Shown here in pieces: positions 8,985-16,423 of a stretch of 64,000 nucleotides of DNA. The first letter of the stretch is position 1, and each line of letters opens with the position of its first letter. The notes under the pieces were generated by a model. The model ran no database searches. It had not been told where the DNA came from and was given only the letters and a program-made list of their open reading frames with translations. A program made the translations under genes and the position numbers. This DNA is from Candidatus Peregrinibacteria bacterium (GTDB lineage: Bacteria > Patescibacteriota > Gracilibacteria > Peribacterales > Peribacteraceae), in contig JAUSFD010000017.1 of assembly GCA_030649955.1 (NCBI GenBank), positions 1-64,000 of the forward strand, written 5' to 3'.

Positions 8985-9771
8985 TACTCAGTGTTTGCGG
9001 CCGCCTGTCTGCGCGGATTCCCACGTGTTCCAGATGTGCCATCCCCTCAGGTAGTTGCCCAAGCGTATTGCGCAGCATCTTCCGCTTCTGCCCAAAGCCA
9101 ACCTTCGTGAGTGTGAAGATGCGGTCGATCGTCTCCCGGTCGGTGAGTGGTTTGGGTCTGCAGGCGATGTGGAGCACGGCGGATTCCACCTTTGGTGGCG
9201 GGAGGAATGCGCTTCCGGGAACTCTCGTGACGATGTGCGGTTTCCCGAAGAGCGCGACGAGAATTGTGAGCATTCCCGCATCCTCTGGATCGCAGATCTT
9301 CTCCGCCACCTCGCGCTGGAGGAGGAGTGTGAGTGACGTCGGCTGCACCGTGGATTCCAGGAATGCGTGCCGGAGCAGGGGGGAGGTGATGTGGTACGGG
9401 ATATTTGCGACGATCTTGTACGGTTCCTCCGGGAACGGCACAGCGAGAGCGTTCCCCTGGGTGATGTCGAGCGATTTGTTTTTCTTGTGCGTGAAATCTT
9501 TCAGGAGCGGAATCAACCGAGCATCGATTTCGATCGCCCGCACGCGAGCATCGCACGCGAGGAGTTCGCGCGTCAGCACACCGATCCCGGGACCGATCTC
9601 CACAATCAATTCATCGGGTTCGATATCCGCTGCCGCGACGATTTCCGAGAGGATGTCCTCATCGATGAGGAAGTGCTGGCCCAGGTCTGTATTCAGCTTT
9701 AGATGATGCCTCTGACAGAACTGCACGACCTCTTCCTTGAGTACGAACATGCGCGGAGCGTGACAGTTCAT
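8908..9771 (-). CDS. rsmA: 16S rRNA dimethyladenosine transferase RsmA (KsgA)
   Basis: 287 residues from ATG 9771, which has AGGAG just upstream; ATG 9750 is an alternative. The frame is open to 9891 but that part is the GGCAGGAA repeat. Motifs: LGQHFLIDEDILSEIV, VEIGPGIGVLTRELL (SAM motif I), NIPYHITSPLL (the N-L/I-P-Y catalytic motif), and a C-terminal helical domain with KVGFGQKRKMLRNTL. It dimethylates two adjacent adenines near the 3' end of 16S rRNA. Confidence 0.95.
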   Translation of the reverse strand: MNCHAPRMFVLKEEVVQFCQRHHLKLNTDLGQHFLIDEDILSEIVAAADIEPDELIVEIGPGIGVLTRELLACDARVRAIEIDARLIPLLKDFTHKKNKSLDITQGNALAVPFPEEPYKIVANIPYHITSPLLRHAFLESTVQPTSLTLLLQREVAEKICDPEDAGMLTILVALFGKPHIVTRVPGSAFLPPPKVESAVLHIACRPKPLTDRETIDRIFTLTKVGFGQKRKMLRNTLGQLPEGMAHLEHVGIRADRRPQTLSIEEWIALAQEFSEGSSAGRQNAKDG

Positions 9772-9797
9772 TTCTCCTGCGTAAAGAGACTGAAGAG

Positions 9798-9874
9798 AGG
9801 GCAGCCAAGGCAGGAAGGGCAGTGAGGGCAGCGCTGTCCATTTTGCCTTTCCTGCCCTTGCTGCCTTTCCTGCC
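9798..9874. repeat. GGCAGGAA-family hairpin
   Basis: Left arm of repeated (A/G)GGCAG(G/C)AA words, right arm its inverse (9844-9874), between rsmA and the Phe leader promoter. One of five copies in this window of a dispersed palindromic family (others at 15936, 32815, 44107, 61686). Confidence 0.8.
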
Positions 9875-9884
9875 GTGCTTTTCA

Positions 9885-9912
9885 TTGACATGACGGCACA
9901 AATCCTTACACT
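9885..9912 (+). promoter_or_regulatory. Promoter of the Phe-leader operon
   Basis: TTGACA (9885-9890), 16-base spacer, TACACT (9907-9912). The predicted start of transcription falls at about 9918-9920, directly before the leader-peptide ATG at 9921, so the leader peptide is nearly leaderless. Confidence 0.75.
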
Positions 9913-9920
9913 GCGCCCAC

Positions 9921-9998
9921 ATGTCTCGCACGACGAACTTCTATGGCGCCTTCTGGTTTACCTTTAGTCAGGGGAAGGCGTATCTGTGCGTAGACTGA
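9921..9998 (+). CDS. Phe/aromatic leader peptide (attenuator)
   Basis: A 25-codon reading frame, ATGTCTCGC to TGA, with seven aromatic residues: Phe7, Tyr8, Phe11, Trp12, Phe13, Phe15 and Tyr21. It lies directly after a good promoter and directly before a four-segment attenuator and a prephenate-dehydratase-like gene. The composition and position are those of a pheA-type leader peptide. Stalling at codons 11-15 would cover RNA segment 1 and allow antitermination (see the attenuator entry). No homology is needed for this call; it rests on the sequence itself. Confidence 0.85.
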   Translation: MSRTTNFYGAFWFTFSQGKAYLCVD

Positions 9999-10049
9999 TC
10001 TAGCTCACCAGAGCCGCACCGCCTCCCCCAAGCACCCGAGGCGGGTTTT
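9947..10049 (+). terminator. Four-segment transcription attenuator (Phe type)
   Basis: Segment 1 CGCCTTC (9947-9953) pairs with segment 2 GAAGGCG (9974-9980). Segment 2, as GGGGAAGGCG (9971-9980), can instead pair with segment 3 CGCCTCCCC (10020-10028), supported by an adjoining GTGCG/CGCAC stem (9986-9990 with 10015-10019). Segment 3, as CCGCCTC (10019-10025), pairs with segment 4 GAGGCGG (10038-10044) followed by GTTTT: an intrinsic terminator. The exclusive pairings match the classical attenuation design. Confidence 0.85.
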
Positions 10050-10086
10050 CCGTATGGCGTTTCATTTTTCCTTTCTCCCCACTCCC

Positions 10087-10398
10087 ATGACTGCAGTCCT
10101 CTCCCCTGAGCCAGCCCTCCGTGACGGGCATCGCCAACTCGATCGCGCGAATGGACACCATGATGCGATTGAACAGCTACGACGAGAACTCATCGATGCC
10201 ATCGTCGCGATCGTCGAAGGCCACTACGAAAGTCGTGCAAAGAGCATCAGCATTGCGGACGTGAAACATTTCGCAAATGCCGAGGGGTGTCGCTCGAACA
10301 TCGAAGGTCTTTCCCTCGAGCACCTCCAGTACGTCCACGGCATGGTCACAGGGAATCGCATTCCCCGGCCAAAATCCCTGGATGCAAAGAATGCGTAG
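10087..10398 (+). CDS. Small hypothetical protein in the Phe-attenuated operon
   Basis: 103 residues from ATG 10087, all-helical in appearance, no membrane segment. First gene after the attenuator and 20 bases before the prephenate-dehydratase-like gene. The segment EQLRRELIDAIVAIVEGHYE followed by a Lys (IADVKHF) is faintly like the first helix of an AroQ chorismate mutase (LRxxIDxID...R...K), and the position before a prephenate-processing gene would suit that, but the RE and Gln active-site residues are not evident. I treat chorismate mutase as a guess only. Confidence 0.65.
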   Translation: MTAVLSPEPALRDGHRQLDRANGHHDAIEQLRRELIDAIVAIVEGHYESRAKSISIADVKHFANAEGCRSNIEGLSLEHLQYVHGMVTGNRIPRPKSLDAKNA

Positions 10399-10418
10399 TT
10401 TCATTTCTCCTCCTGTTC

Positions 10419-11630
10419 ATGTCTCCCAACGCACCATCACCGCTCATCCCTCCAGGATCGACGATCGCGGCCCTGAAGAAGCTCACGTACTCTGACGAAG
10501 CTGCGCAAGCACTGCGGGAGAAATATCCTAATACTACGGTAGAGAACCTGAACACGATTGAACAGGTTGTGGCGAGCATACAGCAAGGCTGGTATGTCGT
10601 TCTCCCTATCGAAAGCTACGTCGCAGGTCCTGTGGGAAAGCACAGAGATCTCCTCTTGCAGGGGCAGGGAAAGATCATCGCGGAAGTGAACGTGGGGGTT
10701 GCGATCTACCCTGGCGGTGCGCATGCGGGTGCTCTCTCCACGGCACGAAGTGCAGCTTCGCACCCTAAAGGAATTGAGCAGTGTTCACGATTCCTCGCTG
10801 CGCATCCGCACATCGAGGGGCGGCAGTTCTGCGATAGCACAGCTGATGCTGCGGAGATCGTGGGCAATCGAGTGAAGCAATACCAGGATGAGACGGTCAT
10901 CGCGCTCGCATCGAAGCCTGCACTCCTTGCGAATGACCTCACCCTCCTCACGGATCAGTCCGTGAGCGATTTCCCCGGTGGAGGTACGCAAATGTACGTA
11001 CTCCAGAAGAACGGTTCCGAGGCGCTCCCACGATCCGGTGCTCGTTTCCACGCGCTCGATCTGCGTCCAGAGAATCAGCCGAGAGTCCTAGCACACATCC
11101 TCCACGCAATAGCCCGCAACCGGTTAGATCTGCGATCACTCCATAGCTATCCCCGCGGTAAAGATGCGGACGGAAAGGATCAACATGGGTTCTTCATGGA
11201 ACTCTTCGATGAGTCCGGTACGGCACGGCTGCATATTATGCAAAGCACACTCGAGGTTATGAGAGCCCATCCATCGGTTCAGTGGCTTGGTAGTTGGGAC
11301 GAGGCACTCGAAGTGGGTGAACTCTCTACGGAAGCAGAGCCGGATTACCCCGATCAACTCATCACCCAGGGTTCCCTGGATGTGACGAAGCCAGAAATCT
11401 CCGTCCGTTTAGTCCTCAAGAACCGTCCGGGTGTGCTCGCCGATGTCCTCCAGCTCTTCCATTACGCTGGCATGGATCTCACACTTCTGCAGAGCTACTC
11501 CCTTGGACGGAAACGTTACGGCTTCTCCGTCACTATGCGCCCTCTCAAACCCTGCACGGAGGAGACCGGTCGTGAATTGATGGCAGAGCTATCCATGCAC
11601 CGGGATCTCGCCTCGCTCGAGTGGCTGTAA
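10419..11630 (+). CDS. Prephenate dehydratase-like protein with two ACT domains
   Basis: 403 residues from ATG 10419. The N-terminal half follows the prephenate dehydratase fold: VVLPIESYVAGPVGKHRDLL matches the family's PIENSxEGxVxxTLDLL, then a QC..FL segment and ALASKPALLANDLTLL. The family's catalytic TRF motif is replaced by TQM (in GGGTQMYVL), so dehydratase activity is doubtful. Two ACT domains follow (NQPRVLAHILHAIARNRLDL near 255; NRPGVLADVLQLFHYAGMDL near 345), where most relatives have one. The Phe-rich leader and attenuator upstream tie it to phenylalanine supply. It may be an altered-specificity enzyme or a Phe-sensing regulator. Confidence 0.75.
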   Translation: MSPNAPSPLIPPGSTIAALKKLTYSDEAAQALREKYPNTTVENLNTIEQVVASIQQGWYVVLPIESYVAGPVGKHRDLLLQGQGKIIAEVNVGVAIYPGGAHAGALSTARSAASHPKGIEQCSRFLAAHPHIEGRQFCDSTADAAEIVGNRVKQYQDETVIALASKPALLANDLTLLTDQSVSDFPGGGTQMYVLQKNGSEALPRSGARFHALDLRPENQPRVLAHILHAIARNRLDLRSLHSYPRGKDADGKDQHGFFMELFDESGTARLHIMQSTLEVMRAHPSVQWLGSWDEALEVGELSTEAEPDYPDQLITQGSLDVTKPEISVRLVLKNRPGVLADVLQLFHYAGMDLTLLQSYSLGRKRYGFSVTMRPLKPCTEETGRELMAELSMHRDLASLEWL

Positions 11631-11775
11631 AAGTGCGGAGATGATTTTCTCCGGGCATCCAATGCTCACTATTTTGGGGAGCAGGTCTTCCGACCTGCGT
11701 TGGTCGATGCATTACTTTTCACCCGCGGGTCAGAAGACCCGCTCCTCAAATATCTTCTGGGTTAAGGCTATTCTG

Positions 11776-12120
11776 GCAGGAATCGATCTACCTTCACTTT
11801 CTTCGTGTGATGTTCTAGGGTCCCTTTGCTCCGCACGCGCAAGCGCTGCGGAGTCAAGGTTGCCACTGCCCCGCGTTTGCGGGGCAGTGGACTTAGGGTG
11901 TCAGCGGGTGGCTTGCGCCACAGTGGGGTTGGCCTTTTTCGTTGGGGATATCGACGTGAGGCGCCTCGATTTGAGGCTCTTCACGTGATTTTTCCACCAG
12001 CGGCGTCGGGACCAAGTTCGGAATTTCATGACCACTCCTTTCGCGAGAAGATCACTGACCTCCGTCTTCCTTCGGGCATCACGTGTACCCGAATCGTGAT
12101 GAAGACAGATCGATTCCTGC
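11776..12120. repeat. 345-bp segment bounded by a 14-bp inverted repeat
   Basis: GCAGGAATCGATCT (11776-11789) and its exact complement (12107-12120) face each other; similarity continues loosely inward (TCTTCA / TTCAC, CGTGTGATG). Inside are a 42-codon frame and two strong hairpins (11829-11853; 11863-11890, a perfect 12-bp stem). No transposase is present. It could be a small mobile-element relic, or a regulatory sequence present twice in opposite orientations. Outside it, 11670-11760 holds two more hairpins of the GCAGGTC-GACCTGC kind. Confidence 0.5.
11901..12029 (-). CDS. Possible 42-residue Arg/Lys/Trp-rich peptide
   Basis: Starts MKFRTWSRRRWWKNHV with an unusually good ribosome binding site (AAAGGAG, 5 bases before ATG 12029). 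Strongly basic, Trp at 6, 11 and 12. It ends just before a perfect 12-bp hairpin (11863-11890). It is the first frame downstream of the orphan attenuator at 12278-12397, about 240 bases beyond its terminator. It might be a tiny nucleic-acid-binding protein, a second leader peptide, or noise. No relative recognised. Confidence 0.35.
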   Translation of the reverse strand: MKFRTWSRRRWWKNHVKSLKSRRLTSISPTKKANPTVAQATR

Positions 12121-12277
12121 GATGCTACGGCTCCGCGATACAAACTATTGGTTTGTTCGATGGAAGCATTCGCAATAGCGGCGTAGCGCTACGCCGCTAT
12201 CTATGGGGGCGCAGGCTCTGAGATGGCTAATGTTTCGAATGCGAAGCCGTATGATTTCAAGGAACAGATACGAAAAA

Positions 12278-12397
12278 CCCCTCTTCTGGAGGGGCGAGTG
12301 AGTTGCGAATAGCTTCAGTTCATTGACTACAACTCAGGCCCCTCTGCATCTTGCAGAAGTAACGGATAACCGTGAGGACCTGGTGGGAGCGAGACAT
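12278..12397 (-). terminator. Second complete transcription attenuator (orphan)
   Basis: Read on the minus strand. Segment 1/2 hairpin CTTCTGCA-AGA-TGCAGAGG lies inside the leader peptide. Segment 2 (GAGGGGC and TGAGTTG) can instead pair with CAACTCA and GCCCCTC further on: 14 pairs around a small internal loop. Segment 3/4 is an intrinsic terminator CCCCTC-cagaa-GAGGGG followed by TTTTT (12273-12294). The design is the same as at 9947-10049, but no biosynthetic gene follows on this strand. Confidence 0.75.
12320..12397 (-). CDS. Leader peptide of the orphan attenuator
   Basis: A 25-codon frame from ATG 12397 to TGA 12320, beginning with the same ATGTCTCGC as the Phe leader. The middle reads HQVLTVIRYFCKMQRGL. 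The codons that would have to stall a ribosome to mask segment 1 are GTT ATC CGT TAC TTC TGC, so the sensed amino acid could be Val/Ile, Tyr/Phe, Arg or Cys; it cannot be fixed from sequence. Upstream promoter at 12407-12435 puts the transcript start within a few bases of the ATG. Confidence 0.6.
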   Translation of the reverse strand: MSRSHQVLTVIRYFCKMQRGLSCSQ

Positions 12398-12406
12398 GTG
12401 CGCCCA

Positions 12407-12435
12407 TTTTTATATGGTCAACGTGCTGGAGTCAA
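12407..12435 (-). promoter_or_regulatory. Promoter of the orphan attenuator
   Basis: On the minus strand TTGACT (12435-12430) followed by TATAAA at 15 bases or TAAAAA at 17 bases. It lies in the short gap after the pcrA stop (12455), so the attenuator RNA has its own start. Confidence 0.55.
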
Positions 12436-12454
12436 TGTCATTTTTCTCTCGACC

Positions 12455-14755
12455 TCACAGGAGCTTTAGAGGGGCAATGCTGAGCGCAAAGCTCTTCTTC
12501 GAGCCGTTGTCGAAGCGGATATCGACCACGTCTCCGCGCCGGGAGACGACGGTTCCCGTGCCGAAGCTCGGGTGCATGATGCGCACACCTTCCTGGAAGG
12601 CACCTTCGTCGGTTGGCTTCTCCTCGAAGACGATATCCTGGTTGAATTCGATGTCCCCGATGGAGGCGTGCGCACGCTCCTCTGTATGGACGATGGGTTC
12701 ATCGAGGGCCGCACCCAAGTTCTTCTGTGCGCGCGTTGTTGCCCACGCGAAGGCGCTCAGCACGTCATCGCTCCTCCGCTCCGTCACCGCATCGGGGAGA
12801 TCGTCGAGGAAGCGACTGGGAGCGTTCGCCTGCACAGAACCCCAGAGCATCCGGCTCTGTGCGAAGAAAATCCTGAGTTGCGTCTTCGCGCGCGTCATCC
12901 CCACGTACATCAGCCGACGTTCTTCCTCCAGCTGCTCTTTGTCGAACATACTGCTCGAGTGGGGGAAGATGCCCTCCTCGCAGCCCGCGACCATCACGTG
13001 CTCGAACTCAAGCCCCTTGCAGAGGTGAAGAGTCATGAGCGTGAGTGCGTCATCTTTGTTTCCAGTGAGACTATCGACTTCGGAAATGAGGGCGACTTCC
13101 TCGAGGAAGGAGGTGAGGGATGTCTGTGCATCCAGCGCATCGTACTTGTGCATCACGGAGAGGAGCTCCTGCACGTTCTCCCAGCGCGTCTCGCCCTCCT
13201 CCGTATCATCGCGCAGCCACTTCTCCATGCCGATGTCCTCGAGGAGGGAGACGGTGAGTGCGGAGACCGGTTGCTGGTGACTGAGTGCGCGGTACTTCTC
13301 CAGGAGCGAGACGAAAGTGAGGATCCTCGCACGCACAGATTCCTGCAATCCCGGCACGTCGTCGGCATTCTGGAGCGTCTCCCACAGCGGGAGCTTCTCC
13401 CGGACGGAGAACACTTGCAGGTGCTCGAGCGTCGTCGTTCCGATCTTCCGCGCGGGGACATTGAGAATTCTGAGGAGTGAGAGCGTGTCGTGCGGATTGA
13501 GGATGGCGTAGAGGTACGCGAGCACATCCTTCACTTCCTTGCGCGCGTAGAACTTCACCCCGCCGACGATGCGGTAGGGGATGCCGGCGCGCAGGCAGGC
13601 TTCCTCAAAGAGACGCGACTGTGCATTCGTGCGGTAGAGAATCGCCTGGTCTTTGAGTGGTGTACCGCTCGCCCGCATCAGGTCCGCCTGCTTCACCACC
13701 TCCTCCGCTTCACGCCGTTCATCACGCACTTCGTGGACAACAACCTGTGGTCCATCCTTCCGCTCTGTCCACATCTCCTTCTCCGGTCGGTTCGGATTCG
13801 CAGCGATGATGGCATTCGCCGCCGTGAGTATTGGCTGCGTCGAGCGGTAGTTCTGCTCCAGCTTGATGCGCAGCGCATTCGGATACTCGTGTGTGAATTC
13901 CAAGATGTTGCGGATGTCCGCCCCGCGGAACGCGTAGATGGATTGGTCCGGGTCGCCGATGACGCAGAGGTTGCGATGCTTCTCCGCCAGGAGCGAGATG
14001 AAGAGGTACTGCGCGTGGTTCGTGTCCTGGTACTCGTCGACGTGCAGGTACTTCCATGTGTTCTGGTAGCGCGCGAGGACATCTGGCACCTCGTGGAAGA
14101 GGCGCACCGTCTCCAAGATCAGGTCATCGAAATCCAGCGCGTTTGCCTCTCGCAGTGCCGCCTGGTAGCGCTCGTACGCTCTGATCACGTGCTGCATCCG
14201 CGCAGTCGTCGCCTGCACAGCCGCTTCCTTCGGGCTCATCGCCTCGGATTTAAACCGTCCGATGTACCCGAGCGCCGCGCGTGGCTTTAGTTCCTTCTCG
14301 TCGATGTTCATCGCCTTGAGCACTTTCTTCATCAGTGTCTCCTGATCGGAGCTGTCATAGATCACGAACCGCCGGTCGCGTCCCAGGTGCTCGATGTCCC
14401 GGCGGAGAATGCGTGCGCAGATGGAGTGGAACGTCCCCATTGTTGGCATGCGACCACTCCCCATTCCCACTTCCACCAGGTCGATGCCCTCCGTGATGTG
14501 GAGGAGGGAGCGGATGCGCTCCTTCATCTCCGTCGCCGCGCGATTCGTGAACGTGACGGCGAGGATCTGCCACGGTGCCACACCTTGACCCATTAAATGC
14601 GCAATGCGGTGCGTGAGCGCGCGCGTCTTTCCACTCCCTGCGCCTGCGAGGATGAGCACGGGACCCTCCACCGTTTCCACCGCTTGCTGCTGCGGTGCGT
14701 TCAACCCTTTGAGGATCGGGTGCGCGACGGTCTTCACAGGGACATCATACTGCAT
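12455..14755 (-). CDS. pcrA: UvrD/PcrA family ATP-dependent DNA helicase
   Basis: 766 residues from the ATG at about 14755 (MQYDVPVK); the frame continues upstream into rmuC but that part is an overlap artefact. Superfamily 1A motifs are complete: QQQAVETVEGPVLILAGAGS then GKT (Walker A), TFTNRAATEMKERI, DEYQDTNHAQY (motif II), GDPDQSIYAFRGAD, LEQNYRST, LMTLHLCKGLEFEHV, VGMTRAK. A basic C-terminal Tudor-like tail (VRIMHPSFGTGTVVSRRGD) is typical of PcrA. It acts in repair and recombination and is translationally coupled to rmuC (11-base overlap), so it likely shares the LexA box at 15917. Confidence 0.95.
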   Translation of the reverse strand: MQYDVPVKTVAHPILKGLNAPQQQAVETVEGPVLILAGAGSGKTRALTHRIAHLMGQGVAPWQILAVTFTNRAATEMKERIRSLLHITEGIDLVEVGMGSGRMPTMGTFHSICARILRRDIEHLGRDRRFVIYDSSDQETLMKKVLKAMNIDEKELKPRAALGYIGRFKSEAMSPKEAAVQATTARMQHVIRAYERYQAALREANALDFDDLILETVRLFHEVPDVLARYQNTWKYLHVDEYQDTNHAQYLFISLLAEKHRNLCVIGDPDQSIYAFRGADIRNILEFTHEYPNALRIKLEQNYRSTQPILTAANAIIAANPNRPEKEMWTERKDGPQVVVHEVRDERREAEEVVKQADLMRASGTPLKDQAILYRTNAQSRLFEEACLRAGIPYRIVGGVKFYARKEVKDVLAYLYAILNPHDTLSLLRILNVPARKIGTTTLEHLQVFSVREKLPLWETLQNADDVPGLQESVRARILTFVSLLEKYRALSHQQPVSALTVSLLEDIGMEKWLRDDTEEGETRWENVQELLSVMHKYDALDAQTSLTSFLEEVALISEVDSLTGNKDDALTLMTLHLCKGLEFEHVMVAGCEEGIFPHSSSMFDKEQLEEERRLMYVGMTRAKTQLRIFFAQSRMLWGSVQANAPSRFLDDLPDAVTERRSDDVLSAFAWATTRAQKNLGAALDEPIVHTEERAHASIGDIEFNQDIVFEEKPTDEGAFQEGVRIMHPSFGTGTVVSRRGDVVDIRFDNGSKKSFALSIAPLKLL

Positions 14756-15896
14756 CAGCCGCTGCCGCGAACTGCTTTGTGCTCCTCTTTGTGAGACTGG
14801 CAGAGACAGCTTCCTCGATGTGTGCGGAGGGTTTCTCCACCAACAGGGGATCGATGGATCCACCGGAAGCTCCATCGGTGATCTTGTAGATATCCTTATC
14901 AATTTTCTTGAATTCCCTGTACGCGTTATCGTACATGTTCACTGTCGTGGATAAATTGGAACCGACTTTGCGCATGAATTCATCGTAACTGTTCAGGTGC
15001 TTGCCGAGCAGTTCCACTCTCTGGAGCACTTCGCGGACAGACTCCTGCATCCGGAACGCTCGCAGGCCTTCGATGACCGTCTGGAGGAAGGCGAAGAACG
15101 TGTTCGGCGAGACGATGAGCACGCGCTTATCGTGCGCATAGCGAATGAGATTCATGCGGTTGATGTCCAGCGTGCCCACTTTCTGCACGAGCAAGTCGTA
15201 GTAGATGCCCTCCGCAGGGATGAACATGAATGCGTAGTCCGTCGTCGACTCCTCCGGGCGAATGTACTTCGCCGTTTCGTCGATTCTCTGCTTGATTGTT
15301 TTCTTGAACTCCTCTTCCAGTTTTTCACGCTTCTTCTCATCTCCTTCCTTCGTCATCTGGCTGTACCCCTGCGACGAGAACTTCGCATCAATGGGGATGA
15401 TTTTCTCCTGGAAGTAGACGACAGCATCCACGATTTCCCCATTCTGGAACTTGTACTGCATTTTGTACTGGTCCGGTTGGAGCACGTGACTCAGGAGGGC
15501 TCCCAGCCAGTACTCCCCCAGTGCCCCCTTCCCCTTCGGCTGCTTCAGAATGCTCTCGAACTCCCGGAGTTGCTCGGAGAAATTGAGCACTTGCTTGTTC
15601 GTCTCGTCGAGCTTCGTCAGCTTCTCCGTCACTTCCTTGATGATTGCCGCGCTCTGACTGAACTGCCCCTGCATCGTCTTTGAATTATCGGTGATGGAGC
15701 GGTGGAGGATCTCGCCCACCCGATCCATCCGTTCCTGGATGTACTCCTTGTGTTTCTCCCTCGAATCTTGGATATCCCTACGCAGGCTCTCCAGCATGTC
15801 GTGCACGGGATGATGGTCTTCAGACTGTGAGAAGAGTTTCCAGGCGATGAGACCCAGCAGAGCAATGGTGACCGACAGCAGGATGTAGAGGAGCAT
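14745..15896 (-). CDS. rmuC: RmuC family DNA recombination protein
   Basis: 383 residues: N-terminal membrane anchor (3-22), a coiled-coil segment (about 35-110), then the RmuC domain with KGALGEYWLGALLSHVL, IDAKFSSQGYSQM and YAFMFIPAEGIYYDLL. RmuC proteins limit DNA rearrangement, with a predicted nuclease-like core. It is the promoter-proximal gene of an operon with pcrA. A LexA-type palindrome sits 20 bases upstream of its start, so SOS induction of both genes is likely. Confidence 0.92.
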   Translation of the reverse strand: MLLYILLSVTIALLGLIAWKLFSQSEDHHPVHDMLESLRRDIQDSREKHKEYIQERMDRVGEILHRSITDNSKTMQGQFSQSAAIIKEVTEKLTKLDETNKQVLNFSEQLREFESILKQPKGKGALGEYWLGALLSHVLQPDQYKMQYKFQNGEIVDAVVYFQEKIIPIDAKFSSQGYSQMTKEGDEKKREKLEEEFKKTIKQRIDETAKYIRPEESTTDYAFMFIPAEGIYYDLLVQKVGTLDINRMNLIRYAHDKRVLIVSPNTFFAFLQTVIEGLRAFRMQESVREVLQRVELLGKHLNSYDEFMRKVGSNLSTTVNMYDNAYREFKKIDKDIYKITDGASGGSIDPLLVEKPSAHIEEAVSASLTKRSTKQFAAAADAV

Positions 15897-15916
15897 GGGC
15901 GCATCCTAAGAGCATG

Positions 15917-15932
15917 GTGGACGTCTGTCCAC
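15917..15932. promoter_or_regulatory. LexA (SOS) box upstream of rmuC-pcrA
   Basis: GTGGAC-GTCT-GTCCAC, a perfect 6+6 palindrome, 20 bases before the rmuC start. The same half sites occur in front of lexA (38973-38988). Read toward rmuC, TTCCAA lies on one side and ATGCTC on the other with exactly 17 bases between, the same placement as at lexA, though these hexamers are poor matches to consensus. Confidence 0.8.
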
Positions 15933-15935
15933 TTG

Positions 15936-16024
15936 GAAGGGCAGTAAAGGCAGCAACGGCAGGAAAGGCAGTATGTGAAATACCTTCCTGCCATTCCTGC
16001 CCTCTCTGCCCTTCTTGCCCTTGC
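15936..16024. repeat. GGCAGGAA-family hairpin
   Basis: Repeated GGCAG(C/G)AA words and their inverse around a loop containing TATGTGAAATACC. The loop and right arm are nearly identical to the copy at 61686-61803, showing that these are one repeat family and not independent palindromes. Confidence 0.8.
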
Positions 16025-16042
16025 ATGGAATGTCGTTTCAGC

Positions 16043-16070
16043 TTGCTTTTTGCCATGAGATCCGTACAAT
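16043..16070 (+). promoter_or_regulatory. rpsO promoter
   Basis: TTGCTT (16043-16048), 16-base spacer, TACAAT (16065-16070). Transcript start near 16077 leaves an untranslated leader of about 75 bases before rpsO, room for S15 autoregulation. Confidence 0.7.
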
Positions 16071-16153
16071 CCCTTCCTGTCCGCGCTCCCGGAGTCGCTC
16101 ACCCGCTCTGGAGGCCCGGCAGCAATCTTTTTGCTGCCGTCCCACCCCCTGCT

Positions 16154-16423
16154 ATGTCGCTCAAGCGCACGCAGAAGAAGACCCTCATTAGCAAGAACCG
16201 CACCCACGCGAAGGACACAGGCTCCCCCCAGGTGCAGATCGCCATCCTCACGAAGGAGATTGGCATGTTGACCAAACACCTCCAGGAGCACAAGAAGGAC
16301 CACTCCGCCCGCCGCGGGCTCCTCGGCAAGGTCGCGCACCGCAGGAAGCTCCTCAACTACCTGAGGATGAACAAGCCGAACGAATACCAGGAGGTGCTGG
16401 AGAAGCACAATTTGAAGAAATAG
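16154..16423 (+). CDS. rpsO: 30S ribosomal protein S15
   Basis: 89 residues, the standard S15 length, from ATG 16154 (MSLKRTQKKTLISKN); the frame is open upstream but that part is repeat DNA. Conserved core: DTGSPQVQIAILTKEI, LQEHKKDHSARRGLL and RRKLLNYLR. S15 binds 16S rRNA early in 30S assembly. Its TAG stop runs directly into an ATTAGG word repeat with further in-frame TAG codons. It is not next to pnp here; pnp lies 14 kb away. Confidence 0.97.
   Translation: MSLKRTQKKTLISKNRTHAKDTGSPQVQIAILTKEIGMLTKHLQEHKKDHSARRGLLGKVAHRRKLLNYLRMNKPNEYQEVLEKHNLKK

Noticed and set aside
8984-9891. N-terminal extension of RsmA encoded by repeat DNA (start at 9891)
   Set aside because: The extra residues translate the GGCAGGAA hairpin; ATG 9771 with AGGAG upstream gives the family length.
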